From: Mycolicibacterium wolinskyi
Lineage (GTDB): Bacteria > Actinomycetota > Actinomycetes > Mycobacteriales > Mycobacteriaceae
NCBI RefSeq assembly: GCF_002101965.1
Contig: NZ_LQQA01000029.1
Span: 372,001-436,000, forward strand
Length of the DNA stretch: 64,000 bases
Direction: 5' to 3'
Made by a program: the position numbers and the translations under genes. Positions 8,181-18,870 of the stretch are shown here, in pieces; positions within the stretch are counted from its first letter, which is position 1, and every line of letters begins with the position of its first letter. The notes under the pieces were generated by a model. That model saw nothing but the letters and a program-made list of their open reading frames with translations. It was not told where the DNA came from and did not search any database.

Positions 8181-9563
8181 GTGGCAAACGCAACGAAGCG
8201 TCCGGACACCTCGATCTCCCGTGTCGCCGCCGCCAGCCTGGTCGGCACGACCATCGAGTTCTTCGACTTCTTCATCTTCGGGACAGCTGCGGCCCTGGTC
8301 TTCAGCAAGCTGTTCTTCCTGGATCTGAGCCCGCTCATCGGAACGCTGTCGTCGTTCGCGACCTTCGGCGTCGCATTCGCTGCCCGGCCGCTCGGCGCCT
8401 TGATCTTCGGACACTTCGGTGACCGGATCGGCCGCAAACACATGCTCGTCATCAGCCTGCTGATGATGGGTGTCGGCACCGTCGCCGTCGGGCTGCTACC
8501 CACCTACGAGCAGGTCGGCATCCTGGCGCCGATCCTGCTCGTGGTGTGCCGGCTCCTGCAGGGCCTCGCGCTCGGCGGGGAATGGGGCGGTGCGGTCCTG
8601 ATGGCAGTCGAGCACGCGCCCAAGGGCAAGCGGGCCTTCTACGGCAGCTGGCCCCAGGTCGGCGTGCCGTTCGGCCTCGTACTCGCGACCGCGATGTTCT
8701 TCCTCGTCCAGTTACTCCCCGAGGACGCCATGATGGCGTGGGGCTGGCGAATTCCGCTCATCTTCAGCGCCGTTCTCGTCCTGACCGGCCTCTACATCCG
8801 GCTCAAGCTCGAAGATTCGCCCGCGTTCCGTTCCCTCAAGGAGAACCGGCAGGAGGAGCGATTCCCGGCGGGCGTGGTGTTCCGCAGAGCATGGAAGGGT
8901 GTCGTCCTCGGTGCCCTCTCGATCGCGGCAGCCAACATCCCGTTCTACATGGCCACGGTGTTCGCGCTGACCTACGGCGTGGGTGACGGCATCGGCCGCA
9001 ACACGGTACTCGGCGCGGTGTGCGTGGCATCGGTCCTGCAGATGGCGACGATTCCGATGGCTGGGATGCTGTGCGACCGGTTCGGCAGGCGACCGCTGCT
9101 CATGGTCGGCGCGGCCGCGACGATCGCGTTGGGATTCCCGTTCTTCTGGCTCATCGACACGCACAACACTGCCGCAATCTTCTTGGCACTGGTGCTCGCC
9201 CTGCCGATCTGCCACACCCTCACCTACGCGCCGATGGCGAGCTTCCTGCCAGAGATCTTCCCGACGCAGCTGCGCTACAGCGGTGCGGGCATCGCCTACA
9301 CGATCGGCGGCCTGATGTTCAGTGCGCCGGTGCCGTTCGTGGCCACCGCACTGTTCGGCACTTTCGAGGCCGCGTGGCCATTGTCGGTCTACATCATGAT
9401 CGGCGGCGTGCTGACCTTGTTCGCCGTGTGGGTGTCGCGGGAAACCGTCAACGACGACATCGACTGGGTGACCCGTCCGAATGTGAAAGACGTTCTGCGC
9501 ACGAACGATTCACTGCAAGACGAGATCACCGGCGAGCCGGTGCCGAGCGTGCGGGCGAAATGA
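8181..9563 (+). CDS. MFS transporter, metabolite:H+ symporter (MHS) family
   Basis: A 460-residue inner-membrane carrier with about 12 predicted helices. It has the MHS-family signatures: an N-terminal TIEFFDFFIFG helix, the loop GDRIGRKHML (about 83), RLLQGLALGGEWGGA (about 127) and a second DRFGRRP loop near 300. Relatives (KgtP, ShiA, ProP, and benzoate or dicarboxylate carriers) move organic acids with protons. The GTG start has AGAGGAAG 4-5 nt upstream. It is the first gene of the plus-strand operon and lies directly behind the GntR boxes, so it most likely imports the acid that the operon degrades. The following CoA-transferase gene begins about 30 bp later. Confidence 0.88.
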   Translation: MANATKRPDTSISRVAAASLVGTTIEFFDFFIFGTAAALVFSKLFFLDLSPLIGTLSSFATFGVAFAARPLGALIFGHFGDRIGRKHMLVISLLMMGVGTVAVGLLPTYEQVGILAPILLVVCRLLQGLALGGEWGGAVLMAVEHAPKGKRAFYGSWPQVGVPFGLVLATAMFFLVQLLPEDAMMAWGWRIPLIFSAVLVLTGLYIRLKLEDSPAFRSLKENRQEERFPAGVVFRRAWKGVVLGALSIAAANIPFYMATVFALTYGVGDGIGRNTVLGAVCVASVLQMATIPMAGMLCDRFGRRPLLMVGAAATIALGFPFFWLIDTHNTAAIFLALVLALPICHTLTYAPMASFLPEIFPTQLRYSGAGIAYTIGGLMFSAPVPFVATALFGTFEAAWPLSVYIMIGGVLTLFAVWVSRETVNDDIDWVTRPNVKDVLRTNDSLQDEITGEPVPSVRAK

Positions 9564-9592
9564 CAGCGAAACCGTCAGGAAGAAACAGCACC

Positions 9593-10819
9593 ATGACCTC
9601 CACAACCGCCGGACCGCTGAACGGCGTCAAGGTCGTCGACATGACGACCTCGTACGCCGGACCCACCGCCGCGATGTATCTGGCAGACCTCGGCGCCACG
9701 GTCGTCAAGGCGGAGCGTCCCGGACATGGTGACGACGCCCGCGGTTGGGGTCCGCCGTTCGTCGACGGAACCTCGGCCTGGTTCGCATCGGCCAATCGCA
9801 ACAAGCAGTCACTCGTGCTCGACCTGCGCACCGACGGCGGCCGCGATGTGCTTTTGCGCCTGCTCGACACCGCCGACGTCTTCCTGCAGAACATGAACCC
9901 GGCCAAGCTGGTGCGCATGGGCATCGACGCCGACACGCTGCACGCGCGCAACCCCCGCCTCGTCTACTGCGCGATGTCGGGGTTCGGCCTGGACGGCCCG
10001 GACAGTGACCTTCCCGGTTACGACCTTGTGGCTCAAGCACGTTCGGGCCTGATGTCGGTCACCGGGGAGAAGGGCCGCAGTCCGCAGCGAGTGTCGACCG
10101 CACTGTCGGACGTCGTGACGGGCATGTGTGCCGCGATCGCGATCAGCGCCGCGCTGGTGCGCCAGACTCGATCGGGTGAGGGCGAGACGATCGACGTCTC
10201 GTTGCTCGACACCGACCTGGCCCTGATGGCCCCGCGGATCGCGGCCTTCCACGCGGGCGAGCCCGAGCCGGCACCTAGCGGCGGCACGGACTCGGTGCTG
10301 GCGGTGTATCAGCCGTTCGAAGCGGCCGACCGCACGATCGTGGTCGCGATCGGCAACGATGCCATGTGGCAGCGGTTCTGCGCGGCCGTCGACCTGCCTG
10401 ACCTGGCGGCCGATCCGGCACTGGCCGACAACGCCGGCCGACGCGCGCACCGGCCCAGGATCACCGCGGTGATCGCCGAGCGGCTCGCGACGCGCACCGC
10501 CGCGGACTGGGTCCGCATCCTCGGTGAGGTCGATGTGCCGGTCTCGCTGGTCCAAACTCTCTCGGAAGTGGTCAAGGATCCACAAGTGGTATCGCGGGGT
10601 TCACTGATGCCGGTGCCCGAATCCGCCGAACGCCTGGTCACCGTCCGCAGCCCGTTCCGGCTCGGAGGCGTCGCCGTTCGCAATGAGCGATTCCCGGACC
10701 TCGGTGCCGACTCGCGCCGAATACTGGAAGAACTCGGCTACGGTTCCGACGACATAGCCGGGCTCCTCGCCGCGGGTGCTGTCGCGGAGCCCGACCTCAC
10801 CCGGGAGGCGGTCTCGTGA
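9593..10819 (+). CDS. Class III (CaiB/Frc-type) CoA-transferase
   Basis: A 408-residue protein of CoA-transferase family III, which moves CoA from one acid's thioester to another through an Asp-anhydride intermediate. The N-terminal LNGVKVVDMT, LGATVVKAERP and NRNKQSLVLDL blocks are typical. The catalytic Asp is probably Asp173 in ALSDVVTG. At the position where racemases of this fold have His it has Tyr (PGYD, residue 143), which supports a transferase rather than a racemase. The ATG at 9593 was chosen for its AGGAAG ribosome site; an earlier ATG at 9560 overlaps the transporter stop and would add 11 residues. It may activate the substrate by CoA exchange, alongside the ligase later in the operon. 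Confidence 0.85.
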   Translation: MTSTTAGPLNGVKVVDMTTSYAGPTAAMYLADLGATVVKAERPGHGDDARGWGPPFVDGTSAWFASANRNKQSLVLDLRTDGGRDVLLRLLDTADVFLQNMNPAKLVRMGIDADTLHARNPRLVYCAMSGFGLDGPDSDLPGYDLVAQARSGLMSVTGEKGRSPQRVSTALSDVVTGMCAAIAISAALVRQTRSGEGETIDVSLLDTDLALMAPRIAAFHAGEPEPAPSGGTDSVLAVYQPFEAADRTIVVAIGNDAMWQRFCAAVDLPDLAADPALADNAGRRAHRPRITAVIAERLATRTAADWVRILGEVDVPVSLVQTLSEVVKDPQVVSRGSLMPVPESAERLVTVRSPFRLGGVAVRNERFPDLGADSRRILEELGYGSDDIAGLLAAGAVAEPDLTREAVS

Positions 10820-11607
10820 GCACGCTGAACATCGATCGCGTCGGCGACATCACGACGCTGACCATCAACCGTCCCGAAGCGTTCAACGCCCTCAACAGCG
10901 AGGTCGTCTCGGGTCTCGCGGCCGCGGTGCGCGACGCCGCCGACGATCCAGGGGTGCGTGCTGTCATCGTCACCGGGGCGGGGGAGAAGGCGTTCAGCGC
11001 GGGCGCCGACCTCAAAGAACTCGCGGGTATGGGACCCGATCTGGCACACGAGACGATGAGCCGCGGTCAGCAGGCGTTCCGCGCCATCGAGCGGGCCGCC
11101 ATCCCGGTGATCGCGGCGGTCAACGGCGTCGCGCTGGGCGGCGGCTTCGAGCTGGTCCTGGCATGCACGATTCCGGTGCTGTCGACGAAGGCCTCCATGG
11201 GCCTGCCCGAGTCGGGGCTCGGCCTCATTCCCGGTTACGGTGGTACTCAGCGGCTTCCGCGGGTGGTTGGGGAGAAAGTGGCCGCTCATTTCATGCTCAC
11301 CGGGACCAGGCTCGACGCCGACCGCGCCTATGCATTGGGGTTGACCCCGGTGCCGCCGGTCGAGCCGGCGGAACTACTGTCGACCGCGACGGCTGTCGCG
11401 GAGAACATTGCCGGGCAGGGGCCACTGGCGGTGCGCGCGATCCTGCATGCGCTGGACGTGGGCCGCGACGGGCCGATCGATGCCGGACTCGGTGTGGAGA
11501 CCGGCCTGGCCGCCCTGGCAATCTCGGGTGAGGAGTCCACCGAGGGCATCGCAGCGTTTCTCGAACGCCGGCCGGCGAAGTTCGCCAATCCGGAAGGACG
11601 GATGTGA
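10816..11607 (+). CDS. Enoyl-CoA hydratase (crotonase)
   Basis: A 263-residue crotonase. It has the oxyanion-hole regions AFSAGADL (about 59-66) and NGVALGGGFEL (about 98-108). Both acid residues used in hydration are kept: the Glu in GGGFEL, and the Glu in LPESGLGLIPGYGGTQRL. It should hydrate an alpha,beta-unsaturated acyl-CoA to the 3-hydroxyacyl-CoA. The GTG start overlaps the CoA-transferase stop (GTGA), and its own stop overlaps the next gene, as expected in an operon. In the proposed ring-cleavage pathway it would play the part of BadK (cyclohex-1-ene-carboxyl-CoA hydratase); that role is an inference from the gene set. Confidence 0.88.
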   Translation: MSTLNIDRVGDITTLTINRPEAFNALNSEVVSGLAAAVRDAADDPGVRAVIVTGAGEKAFSAGADLKELAGMGPDLAHETMSRGQQAFRAIERAAIPVIAAVNGVALGGGFELVLACTIPVLSTKASMGLPESGLGLIPGYGGTQRLPRVVGEKVAAHFMLTGTRLDADRAYALGLTPVPPVEPAELLSTATAVAENIAGQGPLAVRAILHALDVGRDGPIDAGLGVETGLAALAISGEESTEGIAAFLERRPAKFANPEGRM

Positions 11608-12827
11608 TCATCGAGCCACTCGATCTCGATACCGACCCCAAGGCCTACATCGCCCTGCACACGCTGCTGGACGAGCCGGCCGCCGATGCTGGCCTCAGCG
11701 AGCGTGAACTACAGGTGCGCACGCTCGCGCGTGATGTCGTCGCCCGCGAGATCGCCCCGCGTGCGGCTCATCTCGACCGCACCCACGAATTCGCGCACGA
11801 CAGCGTCCAGGCACTCGCCGCAGAAGGATTGTGCGGCTTGATCTTCCCCGAACATCTCGGCGGTACCGGCGATACGAATGTCGCGTACGCGGTGGCGATG
11901 GAGGAGATCACCGCCGGATGTGCGGCGACGAGCCTGGTGTTCATGACACAGATGCACGTCGCCTACCCGATCATGCTCGCGGGCTCGGAAGACCTGCAGC
12001 AGCGCTACATCCCGGGACTGCTCGACGGGTCCCGCTACGGTTCGTTGGGCATCACCGAACCCGATGCCGGCTCCGACGTCTCGAGCCTGACGACCACCGC
12101 GACCCCAACCGCTGACGGCTGGTCGATCAGCGGCCAGAAGACCTTCATCACCACCGGTGACCGCGGAGACGTCATCATCTGCTTCGCCACCGTAGACCGG
12201 ACCGCGGGCCGTAACGGCATCACGGCCTTCGTGGTCGACGGCGGCTGGGACGGGGTCGGCCACGGCCGGCCGTTCGAGAAGATGGGCATGCACGGGTCCA
12301 GCACTGCGGAACTGTTTTTCGATCAGGTGGCGGTGCCCCGAGACCATCTGCTCGGCGAGGAGGGCCGGGGCTGGTCGGTCGTGATGAGCTCGGTCGTGAA
12401 GTCCCGGATCAGCGCCGCCGCGCAGGGCGTGGGGCTCGCCCGCGCGGCGTATGCCCGGACCCTGGCAGCCTTGATCCGCATGCACGGAACACGCCTGCCG
12501 GATGAAGACACCTTCGCACTGGCGGACCTGCGCGGCCGAATCCTACAGGGCCGCTTGTTGTTACACGCGGTCGCCCGTCAGGTCGACATCAATCCGGACG
12601 TCACGCCGGGCCAGATCGGCATCATGAAACAGAGCTGCACCGACCTGGGCTTCACGGCCGCGGTACAGGCCTGCCGGATCCTCGGTCCGTACGGCGACCT
12701 CGAAGTACTCGGCGTCGAGCGGTGCCTGCGTGACGCCAAGGTCACCCAGATCTACGACGGCACCAACGAGATCCAGCGACTGCTCGTCGGACGCGAGATC
12801 ACCCGCGCGATAGGGGAATTGGCATGA
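11604..12827 (+). CDS. Acyl-CoA dehydrogenase
   Basis: A 407-residue FAD acyl-CoA dehydrogenase with a complete catalytic core: ITEPDAGSDVSS (about 150), WSISGQKTFITTGDRGD (about 173), and the C-terminal YDGTNEIQRLL segment carrying the expected catalytic Glu (about 390). It overlaps the genes on both sides by 4 bp (GTGA, ATGA). It probably makes the first alpha,beta double bond after CoA activation, the AliB position if the operon degrades an alicyclic acid. Unlike the second dehydrogenase of this operon (16138-17193), it keeps all catalytic residues. Confidence 0.9.
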   Translation: MIIEPLDLDTDPKAYIALHTLLDEPAADAGLSERELQVRTLARDVVAREIAPRAAHLDRTHEFAHDSVQALAAEGLCGLIFPEHLGGTGDTNVAYAVAMEEITAGCAATSLVFMTQMHVAYPIMLAGSEDLQQRYIPGLLDGSRYGSLGITEPDAGSDVSSLTTTATPTADGWSISGQKTFITTGDRGDVIICFATVDRTAGRNGITAFVVDGGWDGVGHGRPFEKMGMHGSSTAELFFDQVAVPRDHLLGEEGRGWSVVMSSVVKSRISAAAQGVGLARAAYARTLAALIRMHGTRLPDEDTFALADLRGRILQGRLLLHAVARQVDINPDVTPGQIGIMKQSCTDLGFTAAVQACRILGPYGDLEVLGVERCLRDAKVTQIYDGTNEIQRLLVGREITRAIGELA

Positions 12828-13576
12828 CCGATCTGACCGGAAAAGTAGCGATCGTGACAGGTGCCGGACGTGGCCTCGGCCGGGCGATGGCCCACGGGCT
12901 GGCGCGGGCCGGCGCTGCGGTCACGGTCGCGGCTCGGACGGCAAGCGAACTCGACAGCTTCGTCGACGAGGTGAAAGCGGCCGGCGGCCAGGCCCTGGCC
13001 TGCCCGACCGACATCACCGACGAGGCGTCGGTCGAGCGCATGGCCGACGCGACCGTCGAGACCTTCGGCCGCATCGACGTTCTCGTGAACAACTCGGGCA
13101 TCGTCGCATCGACACCGCTGATCGACCAATCCGCCGACGAATGGGACCGTGTGGTCGCCACCAACCTGCGCGGCACCTTCCTCGCCACCAAGGCCGCCGG
13201 GCGCCACCTCGTCGCCCAGGGATCCGGCAAGGTCGTCAACATCGCCTCCAACTTCGCCCTGCAGGGCGTGGCCAACCACGCGGCATACTCGGCGTCCAAG
13301 GCCGGTGTCATCGCCTTCACCCGATCGATGGCCATCGAATGGTCCCGGCACAACATCCAGGTGAATGCGCTCGCGCCCGGCTACTTCGCGACACCCCTCA
13401 ACGCGGAGATGCGTGCCGACGCCGACACGCTGGCCAAGGTGGTGCGGGCGATCCCGGCCCGCCGGATGGGCGAACCGGACGAACTCACGTCATGGCTGCT
13501 GCTACTGGCAAGCCGCGCATCGGACTTCATGACCGGCGAAGTGATCGTGATCGACGGCGGCCAGAGCGTCCGCTGA
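12824..13576 (+). CDS. SDR-family 3-hydroxyacyl dehydrogenase (FabG/BadH-like)
   Basis: A 250-residue classical short-chain dehydrogenase: TGAGRGLG at 12-19 for NAD(P), NNSG at 91-94, catalytic Ser at about 143 (NIASN) and YSASK with Tyr156 and Lys160. The C-terminus (GEVIVIDGGQS) is typical of the FabG branch. It starts in a 4-bp overlap with the acyl-CoA dehydrogenase. It could oxidise a 2- or 3-hydroxyacyl-CoA, as BadH does with 2-hydroxycyclohexanecarboxyl-CoA. The operon also has three classical 3-hydroxyacyl-CoA dehydrogenases, so the step it performs cannot be fixed from sequence alone. Confidence 0.85.
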   Translation: MTDLTGKVAIVTGAGRGLGRAMAHGLARAGAAVTVAARTASELDSFVDEVKAAGGQALACPTDITDEASVERMADATVETFGRIDVLVNNSGIVASTPLIDQSADEWDRVVATNLRGTFLATKAAGRHLVAQGSGKVVNIASNFALQGVANHAAYSASKAGVIAFTRSMAIEWSRHNIQVNALAPGYFATPLNAEMRADADTLAKVVRAIPARRMGEPDELTSWLLLLASRASDFMTGEVIVIDGGQSVR

Positions 13577-13594
13577 GACAACCAGGAGACAATC

Positions 13595-14473
13595 GTGACC
13601 AACGACACGAAGACCGTCGCGGTCCTCGGCGCGGGAACCATGGGCTCCGGCATCGCCACGGTGATGGCCCGCGCCGGACATTGCACCATCCTCTACGACA
13701 TCGACGAGACCAACCTCAAGCGCGGCATCGATACCGTGCACGGCTTCTTCGACAAGAGCGTGCGCATCGGCAAGCTGGACGAGGCGGCAGGCCGTGCAGC
13801 CAAAGAAACCCTGTCCGGCAGCACCGATCTCAACGACCTGGCACCGTGTGACGTCGTCGTGGAGGCAGTGTTCGAAGATCTCGCCCTCAAGAAGGAGACG
13901 TTCGGCAGGCTCGACGGCATCGTGTCGGCGTCCACGCTCTTCCATACGAACACCTCCACGCTGCCGGTGACCGGAATCGCCTCGGGCTCAAGGCTGCCCG
14001 AACGGGTGGTCGGCACGCACTACTGCAATCCGGCGCCCTTGATGAAGCTCGTCGAGGTGGCCGACGGCAGGCACACCGCCAACTGGGCGCACAAGGCGAC
14101 GGTCGAGTTCCTCGCGTCGCTGGGCAAGACGAGCGTCGTGACCAAGGACCGGCCCGGCTTCATCGTCAACCGGTTCCTCATCCCGTGGGAGAACTCCTGC
14201 ATTCACGCACTGGAGGCCGGCTGGGGTACCAAGGAGTCGATCGACGCCGCGGTGCTCGGTGCCCTCGGCCACCCGATGGGTCCGTTCCGGCTGCTCGACA
14301 TCGTCGGCATGGACATCCACCAGCAGGTCGCCACCCGGCTGTACGAGCAACTGCGTGATCCGCGTTTCTTCCCGCCGCCGATGGTCGAACGGATGGTCGC
14401 AGCAGGCGATCTGGGCCGCAAGACCGGTCGCGGATTCTATGAGTACGACGACACCCGGCTGTTCGGGTCGTGA
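13595..14473 (+). CDS. 3-hydroxyacyl-CoA dehydrogenase, copy 1
   Basis: A 292-residue protein of the 3-hydroxybutyryl-CoA dehydrogenase family. It has an N-terminal NAD fold (VLGAGTMGSGIA, about 9-20), a NTSTLPVT segment, and the catalytic His-Glu region written here as GTHYCNPAPLMKLVEV; most relatives have GLHFFNP. The C-terminal dimerisation domain follows, with PMGPFRLLDIVGMD and GRKTGRGFYEY. A GGAGA ribosome site precedes the ATG. It is the first of three homologues in this operon, and its altered HYCNP motif sets it apart from the other two. Confidence 0.88.
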   Translation: MTNDTKTVAVLGAGTMGSGIATVMARAGHCTILYDIDETNLKRGIDTVHGFFDKSVRIGKLDEAAGRAAKETLSGSTDLNDLAPCDVVVEAVFEDLALKKETFGRLDGIVSASTLFHTNTSTLPVTGIASGSRLPERVVGTHYCNPAPLMKLVEVADGRHTANWAHKATVEFLASLGKTSVVTKDRPGFIVNRFLIPWENSCIHALEAGWGTKESIDAAVLGALGHPMGPFRLLDIVGMDIHQQVATRLYEQLRDPRFFPPPMVERMVAAGDLGRKTGRGFYEYDDTRLFGS

Positions 14474-14481
14474 GGAGTGAG

Positions 14482-15363
14482 ATGAATACCGCCGCTGCAG
14501 AATTCACCACCGTCGGGCTGCTGGGGCTCGGCACCATGGGCGCGGGCATCGCCCAGGTGTTCGCCGCCTCGGGTCGCGACGTCGTCGTTCTGGAAACGGA
14601 TCAGGACCGCATCGCCGCGGGGCTGGCTGTCATCGAGCGATTCCTCGACGGCGGTATCGCGAAAGGCAAGATCACCGAAGCCGACAAGGCCGCTGTCCTC
14701 GCCCGGATCAGCGCCACCACCGAGGCGGCCGATCTGGCCTCCGTCGACCTCGTGGTGGAGTCGGTCACCGAGGACCCCGACATCAAGAAGGCACTGCTCG
14801 GAAAGGTCGCCGAAGTCGTCGGCGATCAAACACCGATCTGCACCAACACCTCGGCGCTGTCGGTCACCGATCTGGCTGCCGCACTGCCGAATCCGGCGCG
14901 CGTGGCGGGTTTGCACTTCTTCAACCCGGCACCGCTCATGCGCACGGTCGAGGTGGTTCGGGCTCTGCAGACCGACGATGCACTCATCGACCGTCTCGTC
15001 GCGCTCGTCGACACATTCGGTGACAAGGACGCCATCGTGGTGAAGGACCGGCCGGGCTTCCTCGTCAACGCCCTGCTGCTGCCCTACCTCAACGACGTCA
15101 TCACCGAACTCGACGACGGGCTGGCCACCGCCGAGGACATCGACACCGCGATCAAGCTCGGGCTCGGCTACAAGGCCGGCCCACTGGAACTGCTCGACAT
15201 GATCGGCCTCGACGTGCAGCTGCATGCGACCGAGGCTGCCTACGCCGCGACACGCGATCCGCGCTACGCACCGCCGCCGCTGCTGCACCAGATGGTGGCC
15301 GCGGGCCGGCTCGGGAACAAGACCAACAACGGATTCCGCACCCACGATTCGGAGAACAGCTGA
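14482..15363 (+). CDS. 3-hydroxyacyl-CoA dehydrogenase, copy 2
   Basis: A 293-residue homologue of the preceding gene with the canonical motifs: LGLGTMGAGIAQ near the N-terminus, TNTSALSVT, GLHFFNPAPLMRTVEV, DRPGFLVNALL and a C-terminal GRLGNKTNNGF. It oxidises a 3-hydroxyacyl-CoA with NAD. The start is ambiguous: a GTG at 14470 overlaps the previous stop (GTGA), and the ATG used here has AGGAG only 4 nt upstream. Both give an intact protein. The two adjacent, clearly diverged copies suggest different stereochemistry or chain position rather than a recent duplication. Confidence 0.87.
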   Translation: MNTAAAEFTTVGLLGLGTMGAGIAQVFAASGRDVVVLETDQDRIAAGLAVIERFLDGGIAKGKITEADKAAVLARISATTEAADLASVDLVVESVTEDPDIKKALLGKVAEVVGDQTPICTNTSALSVTDLAAALPNPARVAGLHFFNPAPLMRTVEVVRALQTDDALIDRLVALVDTFGDKDAIVVKDRPGFLVNALLLPYLNDVITELDDGLATAEDIDTAIKLGLGYKAGPLELLDMIGLDVQLHATEAAYAATRDPRYAPPPLLHQMVAAGRLGNKTNNGFRTHDSENS

Positions 15364-15364
15364 C

Positions 15365-16141
15365 ATGAGCTACGACGACATCCTGACTCAGACCGACGGC
15401 CCGGTGCTCACCATCACCATCAACCGGCCGGAGGCGGGCAACAAGTTCCGGCGTCAGACGTGCCTCGAGTTGTTCGACGCGCTGCAGAAGTTCCGCCTCG
15501 ACCGTGACCTGCGCGCGGCGGTACTGACGGGTGCCGGCGAGAAGTTCTTCTGCATCGGCGGCGAACACGATCCGGTGACGTCGCTCGACCAATCGCAGGT
15601 GTTGCCGATCATCGACGTGTACCAGGCGATCGACACCATCCCGAAGCCGATCATCGCGGCGGTCAACGGTTTTGCCGTCGGCGGCGGCAACGTGCTCCAC
15701 ACCGTGTGCGATCTGTCGATCGCCTCGAGCAACGCGGTGTTCCGGCAGGTCGGCCCGATGGTCGGGAGCTTCGATGCCGGTTACGGAACCTGGTACCTCG
15801 AAGACACGATCGGCCGTAAACGGGCCAAGGAGATGTGGTACCTCAACAACAAATACACCGCCGCACAGGCAGCGGCCATGGGGTTGGTCAACGAGGTTGT
15901 CGAGCCGGGCGAACTGGCCGCCCGGGCCACCGAAGTCGCGCGGGAGATCTCGACCCGCAGCCCGCTGGCGATCGGCGCGCTGAAAGGCGCGTTCTCGGCG
16001 CGCCACAACGGCGTATCGGGCCAGGCCCGGATGGCCCACGACCAACAGCTCACCCTGTACCTGCAGACGCAGGAGGCGCATGAGGTCAGTGCCTCGTTCG
16101 GCGAACGCAGGCAACCCAAGACCGAGAGCTTCTGGTCGTGA
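15365..16141 (+). CDS. BadI/MenB-type crotonase, probable ring-cleaving acyl-CoA hydrolase
   Basis: A 258-residue crotonase that I place in the subgroup of BadI (2-ketocyclohexanecarboxyl-CoA hydrolase) and MenB rather than among ordinary hydratases. Supporting blocks are NRPEAGNKFRRQTCLEL, FFCIGGEHD, NGFAVGGGNVLHTVCDL, the QVGPMVGSFDAGYGTWYL segment, and KEMWYLNNKYTAAQA. The hydratase Glu of GGGxEL is replaced by Asn-Val. In BadI this family splits the C-C bond of a cyclic beta-keto acyl-CoA by hydrolysis, giving a dicarboxylyl-CoA such as pimeloyl-CoA. Recognition is by remembered motif similarity, and the substrate is unknown. The ATG is 1 bp after the previous stop. Confidence 0.7.
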   Translation: MSYDDILTQTDGPVLTITINRPEAGNKFRRQTCLELFDALQKFRLDRDLRAAVLTGAGEKFFCIGGEHDPVTSLDQSQVLPIIDVYQAIDTIPKPIIAAVNGFAVGGGNVLHTVCDLSIASSNAVFRQVGPMVGSFDAGYGTWYLEDTIGRKRAKEMWYLNNKYTAAQAAAMGLVNEVVEPGELAARATEVAREISTRSPLAIGALKGAFSARHNGVSGQARMAHDQQLTLYLQTQEAHEVSASFGERRQPKTESFWS

Positions 16142-17193
16142 GCTCTTCGGCGCGATGGTGGGGCCCCGCGGTCGACGACGATGGCCGCGGCCTGCAGACC
16201 ATGCTCGACGAATTCATCGCCGCGCACGCACCCGTGCTCGACGACGATTCCGCGGCGGTCGCCGCGCTCGTGGGAGAGCTGGCCGAACTCGGGGTCTGGA
16301 CCCTGGGCACTGCCGAATCGGCCGGCGGCGGCGGAGCCGACCGCACCCTGACAACGGTGGCGTTCGAACGCCTCGGCCGGTCCTGGCCCGCACTGGGTTG
16401 GGCTGCGGTGCAGGCACATACCGCGGTCGACGTGCTCGCGACCGATCCCCGGTTCAGCAGTCTGGTCGCCAAACTGCACGCCGGCACCACCGCGGTGGCG
16501 GTGGTCGACACCGAATCACCCCATGTCCGCCTGGAGTTCAGTGGCGATGCGATCAGCGGGACGGTGGACCGGGTCGACGCCGCGGCCGACGCGCCGCACC
16601 TACTCGTGCTGCTCGACGCCACCAGTGCCGCGCTCATCGAGCCTGCGGCGTTCACCCCGAAGGCGTTGCGCCGCACCGGTTTGAGTGGTGCCCTCACTCG
16701 ATCCCTGGAGGTCGATGCGAACGGCACGCACGTGCACCGACTCGGCGCGGTGGATGTCGACGCGGCCCGGGTGCGGCTGCGCCTCGGGGTCGCCGCGGTT
16801 GCCGCGGGCATCGCCGGGGTGGCAGCCGATGCGGCGGCCTCCTACTCGGCGGACCGCCGCCAGTTCGGCGACACGCTCACGGCGATCTCGACCGTGCGCC
16901 AGTCGTTGATGGAACAAACCGCGCGTGCCGTTCTCATCCTCGGCGCGGTGCTTGGCGCCGGCGAAGACCCCGTGCAGGCCGCCGCGGTCGCCATGCACGC
17001 ACTCGACGCCGCGATCGATGTCGCGGCCGGAGCACTCCAATCCCACGGTGGTTACGGCTATCTCGCCGAATACAGCGCCGAGCGGCATCTTCGCGATGCC
17101 GTGTCGTTGCGGGCCGCGGCCGCCATCGGAGGACAGGTCACCGCGGCCGCCCGAACACTGGTCGGCGCCACTGCGAAAACCCTCGCGAAGTAA
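16138..17193 (+). CDS. Acyl-CoA dehydrogenase-like protein lacking the usual catalytic Glu
   Basis: A 351-residue protein, shorter than the usual 380-410. Its C-terminal half has the acyl-CoA dehydrogenase signatures DRRQFGDTL and QSHGGYGYLAEYSAERHLRDA, but the chain then runs into an Ala-rich end (SLRAAAAIGGQ) with no YxGTxEiq segment, so the standard catalytic base is absent. The first 200 residues are weakly conserved and Ala-rich. In actinobacteria such degenerate FadE proteins often pair with a complete FadE to form alpha2beta2 enzymes (known for cholesterol-pathway ChsE enzymes). Its partner could be the dehydrogenase at 11604-12827. The GTG start overlaps the BadI-like stop. Confidence 0.75.
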   Translation: MSSSARWWGPAVDDDGRGLQTMLDEFIAAHAPVLDDDSAAVAALVGELAELGVWTLGTAESAGGGGADRTLTTVAFERLGRSWPALGWAAVQAHTAVDVLATDPRFSSLVAKLHAGTTAVAVVDTESPHVRLEFSGDAISGTVDRVDAAADAPHLLVLLDATSAALIEPAAFTPKALRRTGLSGALTRSLEVDANGTHVHRLGAVDVDAARVRLRLGVAAVAAGIAGVAADAAASYSADRRQFGDTLTAISTVRQSLMEQTARAVLILGAVLGAGEDPVQAAAVAMHALDAAIDVAAGALQSHGGYGYLAEYSAERHLRDAVSLRAAAAIGGQVTAAARTLVGATAKTLAK

Positions 17194-17199
17194 GGACAC

Positions 17200-18866
<1,667 letters not shown>

Positions 18867-18870
<4 letters not shown>

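Noticed and set aside
12799..13356. Long minus-strand frames opposite the SDR and other operon genes
   Set aside because: These are typical antisense frames of high-GC coding sequence. The plus-strand products have clear families and 4-bp overlaps.
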